Shown: in pieces, positions 51,051 through 63,325 of the stretch | How the letters are laid out: each line of letters starts with the position of its first letter | Numbering within the stretch: position 1 is the first letter of the stretch | Assembly (NCBI GenBank): GCA_013396755.1 | Contig: VWZF01000360.1 | Span: 153,603-217,602, forward strand | Length of the DNA stretch: 64,000 nt | Direction of reading: 5' to 3' | Origin: Sclerurus mexicanus | Lineage: Eukaryota; Chordata; Aves; Passeriformes; Furnariidae | The notes under the pieces: model-generated | What the model was told of the DNA's origin: nothing | The model's database searches: none | What the model saw: the letters and a program-made list of their open reading frames with translations, nothing else | Made by a program: the position numbers and the translations under genes

Positions 51051-51544
51051 ATCACAATTATTTAGGAAGACAGAACATAAGAGTTCAGGTGCAAATCCTG
51101 GAATTGCTACTGACACTTGACTTCCCTTCTCACAAATCTCATGTCTTTTTGCTCCATAACACAGAAAAAAATGATCCATTCTAGTAAATCTTGAAGAAAA
51201 TTACCAGAAATTCTCATACTAAATCTACACCAGACAATAAGGAATGTCATGAGAACAACAAACTAGCTTTAATATCAGAGATTAAAATCAAACTAACAAA
51301 AAACCCCACAGGGTAAGTGCATTTCCAATAGAAAATCAAAACAATCCTACTCGAATTTAGCTAAAGTACAATTTTTAGTTTCACTGTTCTGAAAATTTAA
51401 AAGCCCTACAGATTTTAGTTTGCCTGCTGATTCAGTAACTTATCAAAAGAAATCTAGTAGACTGAACACTTTTCACATTAACGTTTTCTTTCACCCTTTA
51501 TTTTCAACAAGTATTAGGCAAGTCATATTTGAATTCTACCATGG
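51051..51544. other. Unassigned spacer
   Basis: About 490 bp between two CR1 remnants; nothing recognised. Confidence 0.5.
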
Positions 51545-52000
51545 GATCAGTACAGCATTTATTGGAAGAGGTTGTATAGGTCAGCTTCCACTCAAATCAA
51601 GATAATAACCAGCGTCATAAGCTTCCTGTGACTTTGCCAGTCTTCAAAACTTTTAAGGATATCTCAACAACCTGTTCCTATGCTGCACTGTTCTCCCAGC
51701 ATTTTTACTAATGTTCAGTCTGAACAGACCCAAATTGTGTTTTTTTTACTGTTGTTCCATATTATATTGTCTGACACTACCACAGAGAACCTAATGCCAT
51801 CATCTTTGTACATCCCCTTTCATTCAGTTGTAATCTACTATAAGGTGTCTCCTTAATCTCCTCTTTGTCAGCCTGAGCAAGCCCAGTCCCCACACTGCCA
51901 GCATTTCCTCTTAGCTGGAGTGCTCCATGCCCTTAGACATCTTGCATGTGAGAATCTCACATTACTGACTACTGATTTTCAACTAATTTTCAAGTATACC
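51545..52000 (-). mobile_element. Old CR1 LINE, 3' region, antisense
   Basis: The antisense CR1 3' order can be followed: 'ggatatctcaacaacctgttcctatgctgcactgttctcccagc' (51658-51701), 'aaggtgtctccttaatctcctctttgtcagcctgagcaagcccagtcc' (51842-51889), and 'cctcttagctggagtgctccatgcccttagac' (51907-51938). Much more diverged than the copy at 50.5 kb, hence an older insertion. Confidence 0.7.
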
Positions 52001-54509
52001 CTTCAGTCAAGGTATCCCTTTAACTTGTGATATGCAGCATCATTATTATTTATCTATTCACTTAAACCTTCCTTAATTATTACCCTAATAGTTTCCAATG
52101 ATAGAAGGGCCCTAATTGTTACATTTTAATTCAGAAACTCCATACTCCTTTTTTTAAAGGAAGTATAATATTAAAGTTTTCCATTCATATATTGCATTAG
52201 TTCAAAAAGTGACTATATTCCTTAACATGACTCATCAAGTTCATGATCTCAGCCTGTCATTCTCATTCAGTCATTCTCAACAGTCATTGAGAAACATACA
52301 TTAATACTCTATTTACATATGTGGTTGGTTGGTTTGTTTCCTGGGTTGTTTTTGACTTCCAGAAAAGCAAACTTTCCTCAAAATTCAAGAAAGAATTACT
52401 ACATAGTGACCTATGGAAAACAGCTTTCCAGGAACCTCTAATTTCATCCATTGACCAGTTTTAGGCTACAGTATAACTTTTACAGTTCAGTGCTTGCCTT
52501 TCTAAGTCAGGAGAGCAGATTCAATCCTGGAAAATTTCTCGAGCGAGAAACATGAAAAAAAATGGGTATCCAAGCCCCGTAGTACCTGCCCCAAACTGTC
52601 CATTCACCATATCAAAAGCATTAAAAACTTTTCAAGTTTTAGACTGATGTAAACACTTTAAGCAATATCCTTCAATCTTCTTCTCACCAGTCCTGTAACA
52701 TGAGAAGTAGCTTTGATCAGATTTTTTTGCTATTCAAAGTTGCCCCCCAAAATAATTATGCAACAGATGGAGTTACATTTGTCTTCAAGTAAAAGGCACT
52801 TAGTTCAGCACTAGAATAGGTGTTAGAGGACTGTAAGGATTGAGAACATAGTGTTTATTTAAAAGAACTGCAACTGGTCACGCATTCTTATTGTAGTATT
52901 GTAAATATAATCCCATGTCCACTTTTTTAATTTTAAAAAATCAATTAATTGAGCAAAAATTAAGTAGTAGTAATTATGTACTAGTAACTGAACAAATTCT
53001 ATGAGATCTTCTTATGTACCTTTGAAAATTGAGGAAAACAGTGCTGCAAGGAAAGGTTTTTGAAAAGCCAACATTTTTTCAAGACTAATAAAACACCAAA
53101 ACCCAAAGTATTGACATTGTTGCTGAGAGGATTAACTACATTATTTTATTCACATTTTAATTTTCATTTGTCAAAAATATGTTATGTCAAAAAATGGTTA
53201 CAAATGTTTCATTGACATTTGTCCACAGCAAAATAATCAAAAAATTCTCTGGAATAAAATATTTTGACACTCAGATTTCCTTAATCTTCCTGTATAAGCT
53301 TCCTTCAATTACTGATCATATGTTCACTCAAGGTCCATTTAGATAAACAAAAATAGTAGCTGATTGTGCCTTCAAAATTGAAACTTTCAGAAGTACTTCT
53401 TACCCTATATAAAGGATTTTGTAATTCATTTTTTATAATACTGTAAGAGACTACAGTAAAGGAATTTAGTTTTGAACTTGGACTCTAGGATATACCATGG
53501 TTTGAATTACAGAAGTATAAAAGCTTGAGCTATATCATTGGCTAAAATGACTTAAAAAACGTAATGCAGTTATAAGTGAGTAACATTTCTTGAATTTTAG
53601 CTTCTTGACTCAGAAGATATTTCTTTAAGAATTTTACAATGACAAATTATTTTCATGGATACAATAATTCAATATTAAAGTCCTAGGTCTTTAAACTGTA
53701 GATAGATCATAAATAAACCTTTACTTATGGATAACTACATGGATTGCCTAGGTATTCATCTGTTCATTACCTATTAGCTGAAGATTATATCCTTGTCTTT
53801 TCTATGAAAGCATATAGAACATATTAATACACGGACAGCTTATTCCCGAAATAACCTTTAAAAAAACTCTTACCTTGTTTCTGTCAATCAATTCAGACGG
53901 TCTATCAGACTTCTTAAGAGTGGATTATGCTTTGGTGATATATAAACCCAGAGTGATGTTTTGATCAAGCAGTGCAGAATGCCATTTTCAGAAACTACCC
54001 CAGTTTCACTCTGAGCATTTCAGCATTTGCCATCAGAAATACTATCAATAAAGAAGCCTGATAACACCATATGTTAAATATTATGCTTAAATAGTGAAAG
54101 TGCTCACTTTTCCTCAATAGGTCTGGGCTTCACATAATTGCTTGATTACTTAATTTTAGTCTTGGGAAGAGAGAAATACATTTTCTTTTTTTCAAATTGT
54201 ATAGAAGATATTATATCAAATTTGACCTCCTAATCCCTCCAGGAATTAACCTTTCTGAAAACAAATAACTTGAAATGGTAACAGAAATGTTAATCTGATG
54301 GACAATGCAATATATCTGTGTAGAAATCTGAGACTAAAATCCTCCTGTTACGGAGTAACATTTTGTACACCAATTTTCCTTCTAGGAAAGTCTAAACTCC
54401 TTATGGCAGCAAACTACTATTTGTTCTGATCCACCTTAACAAATAAGGCAAAAATAGTATTTTATATTTTTATATTTCTCCAAATGAAGTGTTTGCATTG
54501 GCAAGTCTT
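52001..54509. other. Unassigned stretch
   Basis: AT-rich, with no gene, RNA or clear repeat. A slightly GC-richer patch at 52500-52620 has no assignment. Confidence 0.55.
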
Positions 54510-55514
54510 TGCATGGCAAGGTTTTTGGAACTGGGGCAGGTTTCTGTGAGAAGCTGCTAGAAGCTTCCTTTGTGTCTGATAAAGCCAATTGCCAGCTCCA
54601 AGATGGACACACCGCTGGCCAAAGCTGAGCCCATTAGCGACAGTGGTAGCACCTCTGGGATAACATATTTAGGAAGGCGAGAAAACAGGAGCCAGAGAGG
54701 AGTGAGAATATGTGAGAGGAACAGCCCTGCAGACCTCCAGGGACAGGGAAGAGGTGCTCCTGGTGCCAGAGCTGAGATTCCCTTGTGGGTCCCACAGGTG
54801 TGCATCCAGATCCACCAGCAGCCCATGTAGGACCCCACACTGGAGCAGGTGGATGTGCCTGAAGGAGGCTGTGACCCCATCAGGAAACCTGTGCTGGCTC
54901 CTGGCAGTGCCTCTGGCCCTGTGAAGAGAGGAGTGCATGCTGGAGCAGGTTTACTGATAGGGCTTGTGACCCTATGGGGAACACACACCAGAGCAGCCTG
55001 TTCCTGAAGGACTTCATCCCGAGGAAGGGAATCATGCTGGAGCAGTTTGTGAAGAACTGCAACACATGGGAAGGACCTATACTGGAGAAGTTAATGGAGG
55101 ACTGTCTCCTGTGGGAGTACTCTATGGGGGAACTGGGGAAGAGTGTGAGAAGTCCCCTCCTTGAGGAGGAAGAAGCAGCAGAAACATGTGATGAACTGAC
55201 TGCAGGCTCCATTCCCTGTCTTGCTATGCTGCTGGTGATGAGGAGGTAAAGAATTCAATCCCTGTAAAGGAGGGAGAATTGGGGGGAAAGTGTTCGAAAT
55301 GTACTTATTATTTCTCATTACTCTACTCTGATTTGACTGATAATAAATTAAACTAATTTCCCTGAGTCAAGTCTGTTTTGCCTATGATGGTAATTGGTGA
55401 GTGACATCTTCTCCCTCTCCTTATCTCAACCCATTAGCATTTTTTTATATTTTCTTTCCCTTGCCCAGTGGTTTTGGCAGGCACATGATGTCCAGGAAGG
55501 GTCAATTCACCACA
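54510..55514 (+). mobile_element. Solo LTR, avian endogenous retrovirus, family D (1 kb)
   Basis: A 1,005-bp plus-strand LTR starting TGCATGGCAAGGTTTTTGG and ending GGTCAATTCACCACA. A near-perfect 5-bp duplication flanks it (GTCTT at 54505-54509, GTATT at 55515-55519). A TATA-like CATATTTA lies at 54664-54671 and AATAAA at 55342-55347. I recognise the long R-like body with repeated CTGGAGCAG and GTGGGAAGGAC words and the CAAGTCTGTTTTGCC block as a widespread avian ERV LTR. Open frames of up to 143 codons inside it are compositional. No gag, pol or env sequence flanks it, so it is a solo LTR. Confidence 0.9.
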
Positions 55515-56146
55515 GTATTTTAAACAAATGTTAAAGATACCACTTCTTTTTCTTCTAAACCTTTATTCACCTCCCCACCATAATTAGTCCCATTTGTAAA
55601 AGCCTGCACAAACTTATTTTCTTAAAGATAATCTTTGGGTTATGAATTTGCACTGTCCTCAAATTTATACAGTGCATCTACAGTAACTGCAGATCAACTG
55701 ACCAAGACACAGATATAGACAAAGAGAGGAGACTCAATTCACTTAAAACAACATGATTTTTTCAGAGAACGAACAAAGGAATTTGGAAATGCAAAGTCTG
55801 CCCCCTACAAATAAATGAGACAAACCTCATAATTTTTCAGATTTGAAGCTACAAAAATATCTATTTTGAGGTGAACATGGGTATCTCTTATAGGCTGAAG
55901 ATATGACCAGAACAGCTATCACTGTCACTATCTGTCACCCAGAAAGAAAAGATACTGTTTAAGTGGACTCACTGGTATCTGCACATGCTTTTAAGAAGTC
56001 TGTGAAAAGAAGTGTCTTGAGATGACTGAAAGTTTCCATTTCAGCAAAGACAGATATGTTTAGAGAAAATGTCAGAGAGGGTTAACTAATTTCCTGAAGA
56101 ACAAGCAATCTTCTGCTATTCTTTATGTATGCATAGACATATATAC

Positions 56147-56169
56147 AGAGAGAGAGAGAGAGAGAGAGA
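56147..56169 (+). repeat. (GA)n microsatellite
   Basis: Eleven uninterrupted GA/AG units. Confidence 0.9.
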
Positions 56170-57717
56170 TTTCAGTGAAAGTGAAAATAGTGAAAAGAGA
56201 AAACTTAAGCTGAGAAAAAAATGGTACTTGAAAGACGTTTTACCATTTATCTCTCAACCAACATATAATGTGTTTTGTCACGAAATACAGTCATTACTCA
56301 GAGCAGTTATGCCTTTGCTAGTTTAGGAAAACGTGTACCCTTCAGCATATGGCTATTCTGCAAAAGTCTTTGCTAAAGGAAAAAAAAATTCTTTCAGTTT
56401 TTCCAGATGAGTTTGATAGTGATTTAATGATTTTAATTGACCTCCGGTGTTTCTTTTCATGTGCCAGCTCTGCACCTCGTTTGACCTCAGGCTTGCAGAA
56501 ATTAATTAAATATGAGCACATAGACAACTTTAAAATTCCAGAGCCAAGAGAGATAACAAAAGAAGACTTTCTCTACTTTTTTCTCCTATTTCTTGAAGAG
56601 GGGAATTCTATATTCTCTGGTAAAATCCACAGACTGTCCTACTTAATAAGATCATCTGGGATCAATTACTATCAAACATAGTGATTCTTTACTCCAGATG
56701 TGAGACTGAGATAGCTGTATATCTCTGTAGAAAATGCACACTGGGATTCACCTTAAAATTTTAATCTTGCATCATTTTCACACACAGTCATATTTGGAGG
56801 GCCTTTTGTCCACTATGTTTCTCCTGAAGGGGACAATTAGTGAGGCAAATGAGCTTTTATAAAGAGAAATACCCTATTTAAAAAAAAAATAAAAAGGTGG
56901 GTTTTTTTTTCCTGCCTACTTAGGTAGTAGACAATTGATTTCAAAGAATTATGCCTGCATGTACATGTTCTCTATGATTTTTTTTGCCTAAAGAAGGATG
57001 CATTTTCAAAAGCTAGTCTAAACCTGAGCTGCTGGATGAGATGGCTCCATCTTCCTCCCTGAGTACTGTTTTCCATCCTCCTCCAGCTCTTCCTCTCATG
57101 CAGCTATGCAGTCAGCCAGATCAAAGATCTGACACACTGGAAACAAACAAACAAAAATACACCAAACCAATCAGGTTTAGCTCAAGTATGATTTTGACTG
57201 CCACACACATATCGGTCCAAAAATGTGAAGGAAAGGTAACATTTTCAGTAGCAAGAGGCTTAAGGTATCTAAGTAAATCAAGAAATGAAGTACTAAGAGG
57301 AAAATTAGATGATTTTCATTAACTGTGAAATGCAGGGTTTACAAATAGGCATTCTGTAGTGTTATCCTACTATACTGTGTATGGCACTTTTGCAGGATAT
57401 TGGCCCTTCACAGAGGTATTTTTTTTCATATGCTCCAAATTGGTAATCAGCAGAAGGACAGGCTGAAGAAGCTACAAGGTCAACATGTTACTAAACAAAA
57501 TTAACACAGTTGCATCCACTTCCATAGGAAGTCTCATACATTGAGGACTTTCTTACATTTTTCCATACACTGCTATTCCTGAACCAAATAATATCATCCC
57601 AGGGTACTGCACCACGTAAGACTGCCTGGTAAGGTGTGAAGAGTGCCAACTACTGTAGTGAATATTTACCAACTCCTCCAACACAATATGTGCTCAATCT
57701 GACAATATTGAATGAGA

Positions 57718-57830
57718 AAACAAAAAAAACCCAACTAACACAAAATCCCATCCCTCCCCCCCCCCCCAAAAAATAAAGACCCAAACCCAAAACAAACCAG
57801 CAAACAAAGAAACCACAACAAACTAGCACA
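57718..57830 (+). repeat. A/C-rich low-complexity tract with poly-C
   Basis: About 110 bp dominated by A and C, including a run of about 12 C near 57756-57767 and AAACCC/AAACC units. The Gly/Phe/Val-rich antisense frame over it is compositional. Confidence 0.8.
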
Positions 57831-60702
57831 GAGACACAGAAAGCCTGTATAGCAGACACCTTCATTGCCTCATCTTCTGCTTGCAGCTGCTAAAAGCACA
57901 ATTAATTTGAATGTCTCTGGTCTAGTCCTGTAGGCTTTGCACATTTCAGAATATACATGAAAGTGTCACTTAGTATGATCCTACCTACTAGAGAATAGAT
58001 ATTACCCTCCTAGTTATAAATATTTCAGAATATTGTACAACTGTCCATACAGGTAGGTATCTGAGCCACTGGAAAGGCCTGGGAATTGGTCCTGAATAAT
58101 TTGTTTGCAACTGAATAGCTAACACTGCCTTCACAATCTTGTCTCACTTATAATAGAGATATGTGGGACAAGGTTATTTGTTGGAATACATCCAATTCCC
58201 TTGACTGAATGAATTACAAATAGGCTAACCAACTCCGAAACTACTTACTACAAATACAGAAGTTTAGGAGCATCAGCATAAAAATGTTGTCAATCCCAAA
58301 CAGGCTTTTATTATACAAATAGTCCACTGTGTAATACACATTGCCTATATCTCTGCTTCTCTGCTTGGAAGGGTGTAATAGCTTCCTTGGAGCCAGCAGG
58401 TGGTGAAATTTTTCCATTTAAAAAAAAAAAATTATCAGTGGGAAAAGACAAATTCAGCTGCTATGGAGGGAAAGCAGCTGTGCTTTCCAAATCTATTCCT
58501 TCCTTATAATCATGAAATCTATACCAGTCAGTTTCCTAGGTAACCCTATTAAATTGAGACTACTAGTAGAGACTGGAGAAAAGAAAAAACAAATATAATT
58601 TTAAGTACACCTTCCAGAAAGTAAGTTAAGAAATGTCAGCTTTGATAGGATTCAGAAATTCAGATTAATTTTTCCCCCCCACAGACAATGGCTTGTATAT
58701 GACACAATCATTTTCACACAATGGCTTGGAATGATTTTGTAAGATATTAGGGTGTTGAATCTTTTATTTTTACCTTTTAAGAATGCATACACTGGCCTCT
58801 CCTGGTTTTTGTAGTTGGCATACAGTAATTTTTTGACCACTTGTAGTGAATATAAGTATGAACACTGATACGATGGAATATGTGCATCATACTGTCACTG
58901 TTACGCATTTTACTGAGGAATTCTGCTGAGATAACAGTCAGCAGCTGGCACATATTAACATAGGAATAGAAGAATAGATAAATAGATAACAGAATGGAAT
59001 ATTATCCTAGTCTATTCTTCAAGGAAAAAGTAAAAAAAACCCAAACCAAAACAAAAACATTGTACTACAATAGAACAGCATTTAAAATGTTCTCAGAATG
59101 TATGTAAAGGAAAATCAGTCACGGTCTCCTTTCTCAAAATGAAATATCATGCCCTCTATATTCACACCATCCACTCAGTATCTTTCTTACTGAAAACATG
59201 GAGACACATACTCTAAAATGCCCTGGATGAGGAAAGGTTATAGACCAAGGAAAGAGCAGAACTGTGTGCTATGTTTGCTTTCAAATTCATATGCATCCAC
59301 TCTACCTTCTTGTCTTTTATGGAGCATGTGTGGGTCTGAAATATAGAAGAAAAACATATGCCTCAGAGATTGACATCTGTGTATTTCACTGCAGCACTGC
59401 TTGTAAAATTCAAAGGGGCCGACAAAGTGGACCATCATGTTGACAAAGTTGGTCATTATATTTTAGATACCCTTTTTCTAGAGAATCTTAAGGGTTACAA
59501 CATTAACTATAATTATAATTTAAGCAGTCATTCTACCTGATTTCTATTGTTTCTTTTCAACCTCAACCCATCTTTTTTCCAAAATTCCTTGGTGATCAGC
59601 ACAGATACTGATATATACACAGCTATAGCTGTACTATCTGCTATGCAGACTTTCAGCTGGAGACCTGCAGTAGAATGTAAGGGAGAAATGATTTTGTACA
59701 ACATGGTCTTTATGTACTGAAAAGTTTAACCGACTCCACAAACCAAGCATCTGACTTAACCACTCAGTAATATAATTTCTAAAGAAACAGTTCTTACAAT
59801 ATTTGTAGTTTTAGCAAAGTGTTTATGCACAATTAAGAGATGTTGCATGTTCAGTGCTCACAGTGTCTTTCAGTACCCCAGCACACAAAATACTTAAAAA
59901 CATATTCAACATTATAGCCTTTGAAAAAGGGAACCAGAATTCTAGAGGGTATTGGAGAGCTTTTTGATTAATGCTGCCTTTCAGCCTCACATAAACTGAT
60001 TTCCATTTCACACCTGGCTTATAATCAGAATTCTAATTAATATTAATATTTCTTCATTTTGTTTGTAAGGAACAAAATGCACTTAGAATGCAGCCTTTCT
60101 CTACTAACTTTCAGATCATCTAGCATTAATCAGAGGTCCGATTGTCTGTGACACATTGCCATGATTTTTCACCATTTTCGAGGGGTTTCTGTCATTCCCA
60201 CAGCTACACAGACCTGAAACCCTTCTACTGTGTGCTGTGTGGCTGTGTCTGCAGCAAATGGTGCTGAATGAAGACTGCGTTTGGTACATCTGCAATATCT
60301 CAATAATGTAGGGGACCAAGCATTTCACAATTTAGAAGTCCAGCTGAAACTCAGAAGCATTTTGTCTGGGCAGGTGCAGGCAGAAATCAGCATAATTAGC
60401 CTGTGTGTTGAACAGACCAAGCTGGCTGTAACCGAGAAGCTAAAGTTTGCCTGGAACTACACCTGAATACATGTACTCTGTCATGGCCATGGGCTATACA
60501 GCTTACACTTGTTGTTAGCCAGGTCTGTAGGTTTACTCACATGTGCTGCTATATAGACATACCTCAACATGAGGAATTAGAGTCACTTGTCGCATAATTG
60601 ATAGTTCCTTTCTAGGTAAAATTCTCTCAGCAGTATTAATTGGTTGAGACATTTTAGATATTGTTTCTAAATATAGAAGAAGTAAACCTCAGCTGCTCTC
60701 TA

Positions 60703-60716
60703 GTTACCATAGCAAC
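60703..60716. promoter_or_regulatory. RFX X-box-like palindrome
   Basis: GTTACCATAGCAAC fits the RFX X-box consensus (GTTRCC-AT-RGCAAC) at all conserved positions, with the canonical 2-bp centre. RFX1-4 and RFX6-type factors bind such sites. Nearby words such as CAGCTG (60690) make a distal regulatory element conceivable. No promoter or exon was seen within 1 kb. Confidence 0.4.
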
Positions 60717-60889
60717 TGCAAGGTACTATGGCATTTATCTGAGTGCATACATATAGCATTTTCCATGTATAAAATGAACATCTGAATCTTTTATATATCC
60801 TGAGAACATTTATTTTTTCCATATCACCTGTTTTACAGGTAACCCTTCAGTGAAAATACATGAGCAGAAACTTCTTAGAATACTGTTAG

Positions 60890-61410
60890 AATCATAGAAT
60901 CATAGAAAGTTGGAACAGACCTTTAAGACATTAACCCAATACTGCCAAGTCCACCACTAAACCATGTCCCCAAGTGTCACATCTCTACATATTTTAAATA
61001 CATCCAGGGATGGTGACACAACCACTTCCCCAGGCAGCCTGTATCAATACTTTTGATGAACAAATCTTTCCTAATATCTGGTCCAAGCTTCCTCTGGTGC
61101 CAATTGAGACCATTTTCTCCCCTAATATCAGTTGCTACTTGGCAGAAGACACAACCTCCCACCTGACTAGGTAGTTGCAAGTAGGGCCCTTCTGAGACTC
61201 CTTTTCTGCAAGCTAAACAACCCCGGTTCCTTCAGCTACTCCTCATAACACTTGTGCTCCAGACCCTTTACCAGCATCACTGCTCTCTGGACGTGCTTCA
61301 GCACCTCACCGTCTTTCTTGTAATGAAGGACTCAAAACTAAACACAAAATTCAAAGTGTGGCCTCACCAGGGCCAAGTACAGATGGACAACCGCTTCCAT
61401 AATTGTAGAG
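60890..61410 (-). mobile_element. CR1 LINE, 3' region, antisense
   Basis: Begins with the inverted CR1 tail repeat (AGAATCATAGAATCATAGAA, 60890-60909). It continues through 'gttggaacagacctttaagac' and the 'cttccccaggcagcctgtatcaatac' and 'gaacaaatctttcctaatatctggtccaa' blocks. Further on come 'ccggttccttcagctactcctcataacacttgtgctccagaccc' (61223-61266) and 'gtgtggcctcaccagggccaagtacag' (61356-61382). Orientation is minus, truncated on its 5' side near 61410. The open frames in it are not coding. Confidence 0.92.
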
Positions 61411-61873
61411 CGGTAAGTGTAGTTGAAGCATTTTGGAATTTGTGACCAGTTTGTGTAATAGAATCCAAATGTGGATCTGCCTCACTATTCAGTTAGTAAC
61501 TGGAATGGAATAAATTGCATTTAGAGTTCAAAAATAGGCAGTTACTCTGACATGAATAAACCAATAGGACAGAAATTGACAATGAAGTTAACAGGTATAT
61601 CAAGACACACAAAACTTATTCTGTAAGCCTTATTCTCAGTAACTTGGTTTTTCAGACACAACTTACCTTGCAATTTTTTAGCTTGCATTCAGTTCATAGT
61701 AACATCTCACTTGAAAAGCCATGATAATGTGGTAAAGAGAGCAGAAGCATATTAATTTATATAAAAAGATAATCTCAATTTATGTTTGAGCCAAATTACC
61801 GAATTAATGGTTAAGGCTATTTTTTAAATTCATACTGTCTCGTGGTCTATGCAAAGTAGTTTAGTTTTATTTA
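61411..61873. other. Unassigned spacer
   Basis: AT-rich DNA between two CR1 insertions; nothing recognised. Confidence 0.5.
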
Positions 61874-62140
61874 TCATAGATTATGGAATTATTTGGGTTA
61901 GAAGGGACCTTAAGGATCATCTAGTTCCAGTCCACCTTCTACTGGACCAGATTGCTCAGAGCTCCATCCAACCTGCCCTTGAACACTTCCAGTGATGGGG
62001 TATCCCCAGCTTCTCCAGGCAATCTGCTCCAGTGCCACAAAACCACCATAGTGAAGAATTTCCTCCTTAAAGAAAATCTAAATCTATTCTCTTTCAGTTT
62101 TAAAGCCATTACCTTCTCTCTCATCACTAGATGTTCTGCT
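61874..62140 (-). mobile_element. CR1 LINE, 3' end, antisense
   Basis: Canonical inverted CR1 3' end: 'atcatagattatggaatt' tail remnant, then 'gggttagaagggaccttaaggatcatctagttcca' (61895-61928), 'ccaacctgcccttgaacacttccagtgatggggtatcc' (61969-62006) and 'gtgaagaatttcctcc' (62051-62066). About 270 bp, one of the least diverged CR1 pieces here. Subfamily differs from the neighbour at 60890-61410. Confidence 0.93.
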
Positions 62141-63139
62141 TTTCATGCTTCTCATAGTTACTAAAATGGTTGTTAGGAGGGAAAAAAGAAAGGGGGGGGG
62201 GACACTTGAATTTTTTTTTTTCAATTTTCTTTCCTAAAATTTCTACTGTGATTAACATGGTTCTATGTCAAATCAAATATTTATCATCTCTAAATTGCAA
62301 TAGTGCAACTTAAGGTGCCTTAACACAGAATTATACATCAATTTTGTCATTATATTTGTCCTCTTCTGGGCATCTGCTTCAAAAGAACAACAAATCACAA
62401 AATCTGTCACTGACTGAACTGACATAAAGGCTTAGACGTCTATTTCAACACCTTAAGTTACATGAACAAACATCACTGTGCTCAAACACAGTGTGCCTTC
62501 AGAAGAAAGGTACCACATGCAACTCAAAATGAGTGCTGAGAAGACTCCCCCACTCTGAGGTAAGGATTCCCATACTAGCAGCAACAGCAGCAATTCCATC
62601 TAGCCCTGGGCTAGGCACCATGGCAGGAGGATTTCTATTGCTCATAAAATATGCACTGACTTTGAAGTAACCTTTGTGCTAATGGTTCACACACTGTAAT
62701 TTAGGAACCACTTCTCAGAGGTTGTTAAGTGCTTGCTACAGGATACATCATCATTATGTTGGAGAAAGGGGCAGGCTCCCTTTGCCTGCATTTAACTTAA
62801 TGTGAATCAGCTCTGAACTGAACTGAAAGCTGAATAGGCAGAATAGATTTGGCTGGGCTCTCTGCTATGCTAACACAGTTGCTCTGCTAGATAGCTTATA
62901 GTACAGGCAGAGTGAGCCCACATTTGCCTTCATCAGATATACTGATCACAGGAAGGAATAAGCACCTCAGAGGAATCAGAAATGTAAGAGTCTTTATTAA
63001 TCTGGGCTTTAACTTCTAAATATAAGGCTTGCAAAAGTGTAATGTTAGAATAAGCAAATGTATCATGGGCTTGCATTCAAAGTTTATGTGTAAAACCAGA
63101 GCGATACTTAATTACTCTGATCTCCCTAAAGAGCCAATT
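62141..63139. other. Unassigned stretch with homopolymers
   Basis: Contains 10 G at 62192-62201 followed by 11 T at 62211-62221. The part at 62420-62960 is more GC-balanced and may be unique or an old repeat; not assignable. Confidence 0.5.
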
Positions 63140-63325
63140 CTGCTTTATTTCTAGTACTGGAACAGGCTCCCCAGGGAAGTGATCACACCACCAAGCTTGT
63201 CTGATTTTGGGAAGTATTTGGACAATGTTGTCACGTGTGATTCTTGGGGAGTCCTGTGCAGGACCAGGAGTTGAACTCGATTATCTTGGTGAGTCCCTTT
63301 CAATTCAACATATTCTATGATATTT
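63140..63325 (+). mobile_element. CR1 LINE, 3' end fragment
   Basis: Sense CR1 3' end: 'ctggaacaggctccccagggaagtgatcacaccacc' (63159-63194), 'tttgggaagtatttggacaatg' (63207-63228), 'gtgcaggaccaggagttgaactcgattatcttggtgagtccc' (63257-63298) and the tail 'atattctatgata' (63310-63322). About 185 bp. Confidence 0.9.

Larger units (their letters stand above)
55520..60889. other. Unassigned stretch
   Basis: No gene recognised. Contains a (GA)n run, an A/C-rich tract, and a GC-balanced block at about 60110-60470 of unknown origin. An X-box-like palindrome at 60703-60716 is listed separately. Confidence 0.5.

Noticed and set aside
50990..51184. Short plus-strand open frame next to CR1
   Set aside because: Overlaps the 5' side of the antisense CR1 copy and has no coding features.
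54557..54988. 143-codon antisense frame and overlapping frames
   Set aside because: Entirely inside the 1-kb LTR at 54510-55514. Several overlapping frames are open at once, which is compositional.
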